From the NCBI RefSeq assembly GCF_014199985.1, contig NZ_JACHOS010000005.1, positions 124,001 to 188,000 on the forward strand: DNA of 64,000 bases, written 5' to 3'. The position numbers and the translations under genes were made by a program. The notes beneath the pieces are model-generated. The model did not search any database and was not told the origin of the DNA. It saw nothing but the letters and a program-made list of their open reading frames with translations. The DNA is from Methylorubrum rhodesianum (GTDB lineage: Bacteria; Pseudomonadota; Alphaproteobacteria; Rhizobiales; Beijerinckiaceae). Below, piece after piece: positions 46,571-54,520 of this stretch; the first letter of the stretch is position 1; each line of letters starts with the position of its first letter.

Positions 46571-48271
46571 TCACGTCCCCGCCAGCGCCCGCTCACGGAT
46601 CGCCGTGAGGCTCATGCTCGGCGCGATCGCGTCGACCGACATCTTCACGTGGATGATCGCCGGGCGCCGCGCCGCCAGGGCGTCGCACAGTGCTGCCGGA
46701 AAATCCTCCGTGCGCTCCACGGTGAAGCCGACGCCGCCGAAGGCGCGGGCATAGGCGGCGAAATCCGGGTTCACGAGGTCGGTGGCAAGGACGCGGCCGG
46801 GAAAATCCCGCTCCTGATGCATGCGGATCGTGCCGTAGCTCGCGTTGTCGGCGACGATGCAGACGATGTTCAGGCCGTACTGCACGGCTGTCGCGAACTC
46901 CTGCCCGTTCATCAGGAAGTCGCCGTCCCCGTTGACCGAGATCACGGTACGGTCGGGGAAGACCCGCTTCATCGCGACCGCCGCGGGGACGCCGTAACCC
47001 ATCGAGCCCGAGGTCGGCGCCATGTGGGTGGCCTGCCGCCGGAAGCGGTAGAAGCGGTGGATCCAGGCCGCGTAATTGCCCGCGCCGTTGCACAGGATCG
47101 CATCCGCCGGCAACGCATCGCGCAAATGCACCATCACCACCCCGAGATTGACCGGGCCGGGCTGCGGCGTCGGCACGTCCGACCACGCCAGGTACTCGGC
47201 ATGCGCCGCCCGCGTCGCCGCCGACCACGGCAGACCCGCCGGCGGTTCGAAACGCGCCAGCGCCGCCGCCATCCGAACCGGTGAGGCGGTGATGCCGAGA
47301 TGGGGCACGTAGACCCGGCCGAGTTCCTCCGGTCCCGGATGGATGTGGACGAGCCGGGTGCGGGGCGCGGGGATGTCGAGGAGCGAATAGGTCTGGCTCG
47401 CGACCTCGCCGAGGCGGCCGCCGAGCACGATCATCAGGTCGGCGGCCCTGGCACGGGCCACGAGCTTCGGATTGGCGGCAAGCCCGAGATCGCCGGCGTA
47501 GTTCGGGTGCAGCGGATCGAACAGCGGCAGCCGGCGGTAGCTCGTGGCGACCGGCAGATCGAAAGCCTCCGCGAAGCGGCGGATCTCGGTATAGGCCTGC
47601 TCGCTCCAGCGGCTGCCGCCGAGGACGAGGAACGGATTTCGGGCCTCCGCCAGCAGGGCGGCGAGGCGCTCCAGATCCTCCGCGCCCGGCGCCGCCTCGA
47701 CCGGCTCGAAGGACGGCGCCAGAGGGCCCTCGGACGCATCCTTCAGCATGTCCTTGGGCAGCGCCATCACCACCGGGCCCGGCCGCCCGCCGGTGGCGGT
47801 ATGGAAGGCGCGGGAGACGTATTCCGGCACCCGCGCGCCGGTCTCGATCTCTGTGGCCCATTTCGCGATCGGCCCGAAGGCGGCGCGGTAATCGACCTCC
47901 TGCCACGCCTCGCGGTCGCGTAGACCGCGCTCGATCTGCCCGACGAACAGGATCATCGGCGTCGAATCCTGCTGGGCGATATGGATGCCGGCGGACGCGT
48001 TGGTGGCGCCGGGTCCGCGAGTGACGAAGCAGATACCGGGGCGCCCCGTGGCCTTGCCATGGGCCTCCGCCATCATCGCCGCGCCGCCCTCCTGGCGGCA
48101 GACGGTGAGCGCGATGCCCGAGTCGTAGAGCGCGTCGAGCACCGGCAGGTAGCTCTCGCCGGGCACCGCGAAGACGTGGGTGACGCCGTTGGCCGCGAGT
48201 TGATCCACCAGCGCCTGGGCGGCGGTCCGCCCGCTGCGTCGGGCAGGGAGGGCTTCTCGGCTCTGGGACAT
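46571..48271 (-). CDS. Thiamine pyrophosphate enzyme, acetolactate-synthase-like
   Basis: A 566 aa TPP-dependent enzyme with the three-domain layout of acetohydroxyacid synthase/benzoylformate decarboxylase relatives. The N-terminal Pyr domain has FAVPGESYLPVLDAL and the activating Glu61 in CRQEGGAAMMAEA. The central domain is Rossmann-like (LVLGGSRWS). The C-terminal PP domain has NGDGDFLMNGQEFATAVQYGLNIVCIVADNASYG, with the GDG...N metal/TPP motif. No regulatory subunit gene (ilvH) is adjacent, so it is probably not the anabolic AHAS; the exact reaction is undetermined. Start 48271 (MSQSREA) chosen over a longer frame reaching 48469. Convergent with the aminotransferase gene. Confidence 0.88.
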   Translation of the reverse strand: MSQSREALPARRSGRTAAQALVDQLAANGVTHVFAVPGESYLPVLDALYDSGIALTVCRQEGGAAMMAEAHGKATGRPGICFVTRGPGATNASAGIHIAQQDSTPMILFVGQIERGLRDREAWQEVDYRAAFGPIAKWATEIETGARVPEYVSRAFHTATGGRPGPVVMALPKDMLKDASEGPLAPSFEPVEAAPGAEDLERLAALLAEARNPFLVLGGSRWSEQAYTEIRRFAEAFDLPVATSYRRLPLFDPLHPNYAGDLGLAANPKLVARARAADLMIVLGGRLGEVASQTYSLLDIPAPRTRLVHIHPGPEELGRVYVPHLGITASPVRMAAALARFEPPAGLPWSAATRAAHAEYLAWSDVPTPQPGPVNLGVVMVHLRDALPADAILCNGAGNYAAWIHRFYRFRRQATHMAPTSGSMGYGVPAAVAMKRVFPDRTVISVNGDGDFLMNGQEFATAVQYGLNIVCIVADNASYGTIRMHQERDFPGRVLATDLVNPDFAAYARAFGGVGFTVERTEDFPAALCDALAARRPAIIHVKMSVDAIAPSMSLTAIRERALAGT

Positions 48272-48683
48272 CGGCGGGATCTCGCTGGACGGCAGGACGC
48301 GTCCCGGTTCGGGACCGTCCCCCGGCTCATCCTCCGGTCCGTACCGGAACTGAACAGTTTCCGGCCGATCCGGCCGGGCCCTGGACTTGCACAGATGAGC
48401 CGCAAGGACAGGCAACGACATAGAGATGAACCGATAACGTCCGGTTTCGGAGTGCTTCGCAAACCTCACGGTCGCCGATCGTCCCGCACTCGGGCGCGGC
48501 AGGACCGGGGGTTTGCCGGAGACACCCAGCCGGACCGGAACGGACAGGTTTCGCGAAGACCGATTTCAGTTCGTCGAACGGATTGCGACCCATGATTGCG
48601 CGCCGGAGATCACCGATATCCCGCCTTTCGGCCGGACGATGGACCGTCCGCGCGCCAGCCCCCCTCGCCGCAGAGCGCGCGTG
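48272..48683. other. Divergent intergenic region
   Basis: 412 bases between the TPP enzyme gene (minus) and the flavin reductase gene (plus). The second half is open in the reductase frame back to 48513 but its codon third positions are mixed, so I treat it as leader. A possible earlier start is the ATG at 48639. Confidence 0.4.
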
Positions 48684-49205
48684 ATGGCCGCCGCCGCCCT
48701 GCTCCCCCCGCTCTCCGCGGACGGCACACTCCTCAGGCAGGCGATGCGCCGCCTCGTGGGCGGCGTTGTCGTCGTCACCGCCGGCATCGGTGAGGACCGG
48801 ATCGGCCTGACCGCAACCTCGGCCGCCTCCCTCTCCATCGATCCGCCGACCATGCTGGTCTGCGTCAACCGCAGCACCTCGACCTGGCCGGTCATCGCCC
48901 GGAGGCGGCACTTCTGCGTCAGCATTCTCGGCGAAGGGCAGCGGGCGATCGCCGAGCGCTTCGCCGGCATCGGCGGGCACCGGGGCGCCGCCCGCTATCT
49001 CGGCGCGGACTGGACGGTCATGGCATCGGGCGCCTCGGGACTCACCGAGGCCCAGGCCATCATCGATTGCGCCCTCGAAGAGGTCATCGAGCGGCACAGC
49101 CACGCCATTCTCCTCGGCGCGGTTCGCGAGGTGCGGCTGAATCAGGCGGAGCAGCCTGCCCTGGCCTATGGCGCCGGTCGCTTCATCGGGATCCCGCCGG
49201 ACTGA
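48684..49205 (+). CDS. Flavin reductase-like FMN-binding protein
   Basis: A 173 aa member of the flavin reductase-like family (HpaC/NTAB type). LRQAMRRLVGGVVVVTAG at the start, GLTATSAASLSIDPPTMLVCVNRSTSTWPVI near residue 40-70 (flavin-binding loop), HFCVSILGEGQRAIAERFAG and a C-terminal LAYGAGRF are typical. Such proteins supply reduced FMN/FAD to two-component monooxygenases. No monooxygenase gene lies beside it; the next genes encode the carrier-protein cluster, of which the first flavoenzyme is an acyl-CoA dehydrogenase homolog. Start uncertain (48639, 48681 or 48684). Confidence 0.8.
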   Translation: MAAAALLPPLSADGTLLRQAMRRLVGGVVVVTAGIGEDRIGLTATSAASLSIDPPTMLVCVNRSTSTWPVIARRRHFCVSILGEGQRAIAERFAGIGGHRGAARYLGADWTVMASGASGLTEAQAIIDCALEEVIERHSHAILLGAVREVRLNQAEQPALAYGAGRFIGIPPD

Positions 49206-49389
49206 ACAAGTTTCGGCAAGTCCGTCGATAATTGATCTATAATAGACTCAAATTAACCATTGACACAACCGTCACAAATATTTGCTTTCAATTAGCATCT
49301 TATAATAGTAATTGTCAGACAACACCACAACGATACCGAAAAATACCGAAAGCCGATCCAGTCAGAGCAGACCGAGGGGATACGACGTC
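49206..49389 (+). promoter_or_regulatory. AT-rich promoter region of the carrier-protein cluster
   Basis: Strikingly AT-rich for this window. TATAAT occurs at 49238-49243 and again at 49301-49306, TTGACA at 49260-49265, and TGAC-N6-GTCA at 49261-49274 forms a dyad overlapping the TTGACA. No pair has perfect -35/-10 spacing. A dedicated, regulated promoter for the cluster is the simplest reading. Confidence 0.5.
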
Positions 49390-49659
49390 ATGACCCAAGC
49401 GCTGTCAGTCAGCGTCGCGGATCGCACCATGAGCCTCGCGCACGCGATCGCCGCCCGCCACGCGATCAAGCCGGACTTCGACAAGGCGGACGCCTTGGTC
49501 GATGTCGGTCTCTCCTCGCTCGATCTCGTCAACCTGATGGTCGCGGTCGAGGCCGAGTTCGACATCATGATTCCGCCGGCGAGCCTGACGCCGAAGAACT
49601 TCTACTCGATCGAGACCATCGCCCGGATGGTCGAGAGCGTGCGCGGCCTGAACGCCTGA
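49390..49659 (+). CDS. Acyl carrier protein-like (carrier protein 1)
   Basis: An 89 aa four-helix carrier protein. The phosphopantetheine site is Ser43 in DVGLSSLDLVNLM, where Ser replaces the usual Asp just before the modified serine. The C-terminal half reads VEAEFDIMIPPASLTPKNFYSIETIARMV, standard for ACPs. GAGGGG lies ten bases before the ATG; a longer frame from a TTG at 49312 is less likely because it enters the AT-rich promoter. It is the first gene of the cluster containing an amino acid:carrier protein ligase and is the likely acceptor of that ligase, as in the two-gene arrangement known in Bradyrhizobium and Agrobacterium. Confidence 0.9.
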   Translation: MTQALSVSVADRTMSLAHAIAARHAIKPDFDKADALVDVGLSSLDLVNLMVAVEAEFDIMIPPASLTPKNFYSIETIARMVESVRGLNA

Positions 49660-49740
49660 ACGGCGCGCGCACCGCGCCGCCTCACGAACACCCCTGACGT
49701 GCCGCCGGCCCGGCCGGCTTCAGTTCTACGGAGCCCCGCC

Positions 49741-50943
49741 ATGACCATGCAGCCCACGCCCCGGCCGGACGGACTCGCCGACGGTGCCGCCGACCTCCTG
49801 ACCCGTGCGAGCACCGCCGCCGCGACCGCCGCCGCCCATGCCGAGGCCGTGGACCGTGACGGACGCTTCCCCGAGGAAGCCGTCGCCGCCCTGCGCTCGC
49901 AACGCCTGCTGGGCGCGGCCGTGCCGATCGCATTCGGCGGGGAGGGCGCCTCGGTGCGCACGCTCGCCGAGATCGCCTACCGGCTGGGCCGAGCCTGCGC
50001 CTCCTCGGCGATGATCTTCGCCATGCACCAGACCAAGGTCGCCTGCCTGATCCGGCACGGACGCGGCGAGCCCTGGCAGGACGGGCTGCTGCGTCGCATC
50101 GCCGACGAGCAGCTCCTGATGGCCTCCTCGACGACCGAGGGCCAGGGCGGCGGCAATGTCCGCTCCTCCGCCGCCGCCATCGAGGCCGACGGCGCGGCGG
50201 TCACCCTGGAACGGGCCGCCACCGTGATCTCCTACGGCGCCCAGGCCGACGGCGTCGTCACCGTCGCCCGCCGCTCGCCCGAGGCCGGGCCGTCCGACCA
50301 GGTGCTCTGCGTCTTCCTCAAGGAGGATTACACCCTGGAGCGCCTGAGCGGCTGGGAGACGCTCGGCATGCGCGGCACGTGCAGCAGCGGCTTCCGCCTC
50401 AAGGCGCGCGGGCTGCCTCAGCAGGTGCTCGCCGCCCGCTACGGTGACATCCACAACCAGACCATGACGCCGGTCTCGCACATCCTGTGGTCGAGCGCCT
50501 GGGCCGGGATCGGCGCTTCCGCCGTCGACCGCGCACAGGCCTTCACCCGCACGGCGATGCGCGGCGCCGGCGGCGTCGCCCCGCCCGGCGCGCTGCACTA
50601 TGCCCGGGCCGTCTCCAGCCTGAAACAGGCCCGCGCTCTGATCACGCAGGCGCTCGACACCTTCGAGGGCGCCGAGGGTGACCCGGCCGCGCTCGCCGGC
50701 CTCGACGTGCAGACCGCGCTGACGATGCTCAAGGTCGAGGTCTCGGAACTCGCCGTCGCCACGGTGTCGAGCGCGCTGCGCGCCACCGGGCTGGCCGGCT
50801 ATCGCCAGGATGGCGACTTCAGCGTCGGCCGGGCGCTGCGCGACATCCTCTCGGCGCCGATCATGATCCACAACGACCGGATCGTGGCCAACCTCGCCAC
50901 CGCGACGCTGATGTCCCCCGTCGCCGCCTCGCTCGGCGCCTGA
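49741..50943 (+). CDS. Acyl-CoA dehydrogenase-like flavoprotein
   Basis: A 400 aa protein with the acyl-CoA dehydrogenase fold: helical N-domain (FPEEAVAALRSQRLLG, FGGEGASVRTLAEIAYRLGRACAS), a middle beta domain with SSTTEGQGGG and LGMRGTCSSGFRL (FAD and substrate contacts), and a helical C-domain ending ATGLAGYRQDGDFSVGRALRDILSAP, the block that holds the end of the active site. The classic catalytic Glu near the C-terminus is not obvious. In this setting, with a carrier protein on one side and an amino acid:carrier protein ligase on the other, it most plausibly oxidises an aminoacyl- or acyl-S-carrier substrate. ATG 49741 has GGAG seven bases upstream. Confidence 0.85.
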   Translation: MTMQPTPRPDGLADGAADLLTRASTAAATAAAHAEAVDRDGRFPEEAVAALRSQRLLGAAVPIAFGGEGASVRTLAEIAYRLGRACASSAMIFAMHQTKVACLIRHGRGEPWQDGLLRRIADEQLLMASSTTEGQGGGNVRSSAAAIEADGAAVTLERAATVISYGAQADGVVTVARRSPEAGPSDQVLCVFLKEDYTLERLSGWETLGMRGTCSSGFRLKARGLPQQVLAARYGDIHNQTMTPVSHILWSSAWAGIGASAVDRAQAFTRTAMRGAGGVAPPGALHYARAVSSLKQARALITQALDTFEGAEGDPAALAGLDVQTALTMLKVEVSELAVATVSSALRATGLAGYRQDGDFSVGRALRDILSAPIMIHNDRIVANLATATLMSPVAASLGA

Positions 50944-50982
50944 CACCGGCGCCTGCTCTCCCGCACGAAGGACTTGCCCGCC

Positions 50983-51915
50983 ATGAACATGCCCGTGATG
51001 AACGCGCCGGCCTCGCCCCCCGCGACGGACCCGCTCGACGCCCTGTTCGACGTGATGTTCAAGCCGATGAACGCGCAAGGGGTCTATGCCCGCACTGGCG
51101 CCTACGAGGCGGTGGTGGAGGCGCTCTCCGCCTTCATCTCGGCCCGGCGCGAGGACGGCACCGAGGTGTTCCGCTTCCCGCCGGTGATGAGCCGGGCGCA
51201 TCTGGAGCGGCACGGCTATCTCAAGAGCTTCCCGAACCTGCTCGGCTGCGTCTCCTGCCTCGACGGGACCGAGACGGAGATCCGCAGTTCGGCCGACAAG
51301 CATCTCGCCGGCGGCGACTGGACCGCGGACCTGCAGACCGCCGACCTCGTGCTGACGCCGGCCGCCTGCTACCCGGTCTACCCGATCGCCGCCGCCCGCG
51401 GCGCGGTGCCGGCCACCGGCTACCGTTTCGACGTTGCCTGCGACTGCTTCCGCCGCGAGCCGTCGCGCCACCTCGACCGGCTGCAATCCTTCCGGATGCG
51501 CGAATACGTCCGGATCGGCACGCCGGAGCAGATCGTCGCCTTCCGCGAGAGCTGGATCGAGACCGCCACCGCCATGGCCGACACGCTCGGGCTTCCCTAC
51601 ACGGTCGAGACCGCGAGCGACCCGTTCTTCGGTCGCCTCGGCCAGATCATGGCCTTCAGCCAGCTCGAACAGGCGCTGAAGTTCGAGTTGCTGATCCCGC
51701 TCCGGGGCGCGGCCGCCGGCACCGCCTGCATGAGCTTCAACTATCACCGCGAGCATTTCGGCACGACCTGGGGGCTGAACCTCGAGGACGGCGAGCCCGC
51801 GCATACCGGCTGCGTCGCCTTCGGCATGGACCGCCTCGCGGTGGCCCTGTTCGCGACCCACGGCGGCAGCATCGACGCGTGGCCGGCCTCGGTCCGCTCG
51901 GCGCTCAAGCTCTGA
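50983..51915 (+). CDS. Amino acid:[carrier protein] ligase (truncated class II seryl-tRNA synthetase homolog)
   Basis: A 310 aa protein that looks like the catalytic core of an atypical seryl-tRNA synthetase without the tRNA-binding arm, the hallmark of amino acid:carrier protein ligases (Bll0957 of Bradyrhizobium). Class II motif 2 is CDCFRREPSRHLDRLQSFRMRE at about 153-174, with zinc-ligand candidates Cys153 or Cys155; motif 3 is GCVAFGMDRLAVALF from about 276, with Cys277 as the other zinc ligand. These match the zinc-dependent atypical SerRS/aaCP ligase group. Characterised members adenylate glycine or alanine and move it to the phosphopantetheine of a small carrier protein, not to tRNA. 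The carrier (49390) and a flavoenzyme precede it. Start ATG 50983 has GAAGGA upstream. Confidence 0.88.
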   Translation: MNMPVMNAPASPPATDPLDALFDVMFKPMNAQGVYARTGAYEAVVEALSAFISARREDGTEVFRFPPVMSRAHLERHGYLKSFPNLLGCVSCLDGTETEIRSSADKHLAGGDWTADLQTADLVLTPAACYPVYPIAAARGAVPATGYRFDVACDCFRREPSRHLDRLQSFRMREYVRIGTPEQIVAFRESWIETATAMADTLGLPYTVETASDPFFGRLGQIMAFSQLEQALKFELLIPLRGAAAGTACMSFNYHREHFGTTWGLNLEDGEPAHTGCVAFGMDRLAVALFATHGGSIDAWPASVRSALKL

Positions 51916-51940
51916 CCCGCGAAGCGCCGGGAGCCGTCCG

Positions 51941-52885
51941 ATGCCGCTCGATCCGCATGTCAGCCGCTTCCTCGACATGATGGCGCTCGGACGCGCGGAC
52001 GGCCTCACCCTCGACGGCCGCCGGGGGGCGATCCGCGGGCTCGCGCGTCTCGCCGGGTTGACGGCGGAGGGCGTGGGGAGCTGCGATCTCGTCCTGCCGG
52101 GCCCGACCGGGCCGCTCGCCGCGCGGCTCTACGCGCCGGAGGGCTGCGAGGGCGGTCCCGGCCTGGTCTACCTGCACGGCGGCGGGCTGGTGACCGGCGA
52201 CCTCGACACCCATGACGGGATCTGCCGGGTTCTGGCCGCCGCCGGCTCGTTCCGCGTCGTCTCGATCGATTACCGGCTCGCGCCGGAACACCCGTTCCCG
52301 GCCGCCCTCGACGATGCGCTGGCGGCGACGGATTGGGTCGCCGCGCATGCGAACGAAGTCGGGATCGATCCCGCCCGGCTCGGGATCGGCGGCGATTCCG
52401 CCGGCGCGGGGCTCGCGGCACGGGTGTGTCAGGAGCGGCGCGGCGGCGCGATCCGGGCGCAGCTCCTGATCTGTCCGGTACTCGACGTGCACGGCGCCCG
52501 CGCCTCGCGCCGCGACTTCGCCCGCGGCTACCTCCTCGACGAGGCGACGATCCAGGGCGATCTCGCCGCCTGCGGTCCTGCGGCCGCCGCGCCCTCGCCC
52601 CGGCTCTCGCCCCTGCGGGAGGCGGACCTCACCGGCCTGCCGCCGGCCCGCATCCACACGGCGGAATTCGACCCCGTCCGCGACGAGGGCGCGGCCTATG
52701 TCGAGCGCCTCGAGCGGGCGGGCGTCGGGTCCGCGCATACGTGCCACGGCGGCATGATCCACTTCTTCTACGGCCTCGGGCGGCTCGTGCCGCGCGGCCA
52801 ACCGATCCTGTCGGCCATCGCCCGCGACTTCGGCGAATGCCTTCGCGGCGCCTCCACCCGCCCCATCCTTCCTGCCCACCCCTGA
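51941..52885 (+). CDS. Alpha/beta hydrolase, HSL-type
   Basis: A 314 aa serine hydrolase of the hormone-sensitive-lipase family. The oxyanion motif HGGG begins at His79, the nucleophile is Ser153 in GDSAGAG, Asp is in EFDPVRDEG and His in GGMIHFFY. YRLAPEHPFPAALDD is the standard strand-helix block. In context it could release a product from one of the two carrier proteins or trim an ester; the sequence does not tell which. A GGGAG lies seven bases before the ATG, and the next gene follows after ten bases. Confidence 0.88.
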   Translation: MPLDPHVSRFLDMMALGRADGLTLDGRRGAIRGLARLAGLTAEGVGSCDLVLPGPTGPLAARLYAPEGCEGGPGLVYLHGGGLVTGDLDTHDGICRVLAAAGSFRVVSIDYRLAPEHPFPAALDDALAATDWVAAHANEVGIDPARLGIGGDSAGAGLAARVCQERRGGAIRAQLLICPVLDVHGARASRRDFARGYLLDEATIQGDLAACGPAAAAPSPRLSPLREADLTGLPPARIHTAEFDPVRDEGAAYVERLERAGVGSAHTCHGGMIHFFYGLGRLVPRGQPILSAIARDFGECLRGASTRPILPAHP

Positions 52886-52895
52886 GGAGTGCCCC

Positions 52896-53153
52896 ATGTC
52901 CCTGCGTTCCACCGTCTTCGCCGAGATCGCCGCCATCGCCGCCGAGCAGGAGAAGCGGATGCCGCCGATCACCGACGACCTCGTGATGCTCGACACCGAG
53001 TTCGATTCGCTCTGCTTCGCCCTGCTGGTGGCGCGGATGGAGGATCTCACCGGCGCCGATCCGTTCGGCGAGATGGACGCCTCCGACCTGCCGGTGACGG
53101 TGGGCGACCTCGTCGCCCTCTACGACCGCGCCGCGACCCGACTGGCGGCCTGA
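52896..53153 (+). CDS. Acyl carrier protein-like (carrier protein 2)
   Basis: An 85 aa helical protein. The probable phosphopantetheine site is Ser38 in TEFDSLCFALL: the usual Gly-x-Asp-Ser-Leu has Phe before Asp-Ser-Leu, and the following helix is LLVARMEDLTG. The C-terminal VTVGDLVALYDRAATRLAA matches ACP helix IV. An excellent SD (GAGGAG, six bases) precedes the ATG. It lies five bases before the AMP-forming ligase, so that ligase is the natural loading enzyme for this second carrier. Confidence 0.85.
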   Translation: MSLRSTVFAEIAAIAAEQEKRMPPITDDLVMLDTEFDSLCFALLVARMEDLTGADPFGEMDASDLPVTVGDLVALYDRAATRLAA

Positions 53154-53158
53154 CCGCG

Positions 53159-54520
53159 ATGATCCTGCGCGAGAGACTTCTGGCGGCGGGCGGTCTCGAC
53201 GGCCTGTTCCTGTCCGACCACCGCAGCGAACGGGATCTCGCCGGGATCGTCTCCGGCGGGCGCGACGCGACCGTCACCGCGGCCCTTACCGGCCGCCGGG
53301 TGCTGCTCGCCGTCGGTGGGCAGATGGCGGCGGCCCGCGCCATGATCGCGCTGGACGGCCTCGCCGCCCGGCTCGCCCTGGTCCCGCCGAAGCTCGCGCC
53401 GGAGCATATCGCCCGGATCGCGTCCGACGCGGAGGCCGAGATCTGCGTGACCGACGCCGAGGGGGTGCCCCCCGGCGCACTGCCGGGCCTGCCCCGCATC
53501 GACGCCGAAGACGTCTTTCGCGCGGGTTCGGCGTCATCGCGCGAGACGGAATGGGCTCTGGCCACCTCCGGGACGACCGGGGCCCCGAAGCTCGTCGCCC
53601 ACACCCTCGAAGGGCTGGCCGGCGGCATCAACACCGCCGCGACCCCGGAAGCGGGCACGGTGTGGAGCACCTTCTACGACATTCGCCGCTACGGCGGGCT
53701 GCAGGTCTTCCTGCGGGCGATGCTGGGCCCGTCCTCGCTCGTGCTGTCCGAGGCGAGCGAGCCGGTGCGGGACTATCTGATCCGCGTCGGCGAACGGCAC
53801 GTCACCCACATCCTCGGCACGCCCTCCCACTGGCGCCTCGCGCTGATGAGCGCGGCGCTCGACCGGCTGAACCCCCGCTACGTGCGGCTCTCCGGCGAGA
53901 TCGCCGACCAGACTGTCCTCGATGCCCTGCGCATCGCCTTCCCGCAGGCGCGCATCGCCCACGCCTACGCCTCGACCGAGGGCGGGGTCGGCTTCACCGT
54001 CGAAGACGGGCAGGAGGGTTTCCCGGCGACCCTGATCGGGTCGCGCTCGGGGATCGAGATCACCGTGCGTGACGACAGCCTGTTCGTGCGCTCCTCCCGA
54101 ACCGGGCGGCGCTATCTCGGCGAGGCGCCGGAGACGCTGATCGCCGCCGACGGCTTCATCGATACCGGCGATCTCGTGGAGCGGAGGGGGGAGCGCTACC
54201 ACTTCCTCGGCCGGCGCAGCGGCGTGATCAATGTCGGCGGCGCCAAGGTGCAGCCGGAGGAGGTCGAGACCGTCATCAACGTCTTTCCCGGCGTGTCGAT
54301 GTCCCGCGTGCGCGCCCGGCCGAACCCGATCCTCGGCGCCGTGGTCGAGGCGGAGGTGGTGCTGTGCGCCGAGGCCGACGCGGACCTGGCGGCGCTCAAG
54401 AAGGCGATCATCGCCCATTGCCGCCCGAGGCTCGCGGGCCACAAGGTGCCGGCGAGCGTGAAGTTCGTCGACGCGCTGCCGATCACCGCGGGCGGCAAGC
54501 TGGTGCGGAGGGGCGCGTGA
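53159..54520 (+). CDS. AMP-forming acyl/aryl ligase (ANL superfamily)
   Basis: A 453 aa adenylate-forming enzyme, shorter than typical acyl-CoA synthetases because the N-terminal region is reduced. The P-loop ATSGTTGAPKLVAHTL is near residue 137, HAYASTEGGVGF near 265, IDTGDLVERRGERYHFLGRRSGVINVGGAKVQPEEVE gives A7-A8, and LPITAGGKLVRR the C-terminal lysine. The small size and the adjacent carrier protein (five bases upstream) suggest transfer of an acyl group to carrier protein 2 and not to CoA. Substrate unknown. The stop overlaps the SDR start by GTGA. Confidence 0.87.
   Translation: MILRERLLAAGGLDGLFLSDHRSERDLAGIVSGGRDATVTAALTGRRVLLAVGGQMAAARAMIALDGLAARLALVPPKLAPEHIARIASDAEAEICVTDAEGVPPGALPGLPRIDAEDVFRAGSASSRETEWALATSGTTGAPKLVAHTLEGLAGGINTAATPEAGTVWSTFYDIRRYGGLQVFLRAMLGPSSLVLSEASEPVRDYLIRVGERHVTHILGTPSHWRLALMSAALDRLNPRYVRLSGEIADQTVLDALRIAFPQARIAHAYASTEGGVGFTVEDGQEGFPATLIGSRSGIEITVRDDSLFVRSSRTGRRYLGEAPETLIAADGFIDTGDLVERRGERYHFLGRRSGVINVGGAKVQPEEVETVINVFPGVSMSRVRARPNPILGAVVEAEVVLCAEADADLAALKKAIIAHCRPRLAGHKVPASVKFVDALPITAGGKLVRRGA

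Noticed and set aside
49312..49389. Longer N-terminus for carrier protein 1 from a TTG at 49312.
   Set aside because: The extra 26 residues are encoded in the AT-rich promoter region and are absent from ordinary carrier proteins; the ATG at 49390 has a usable SD.
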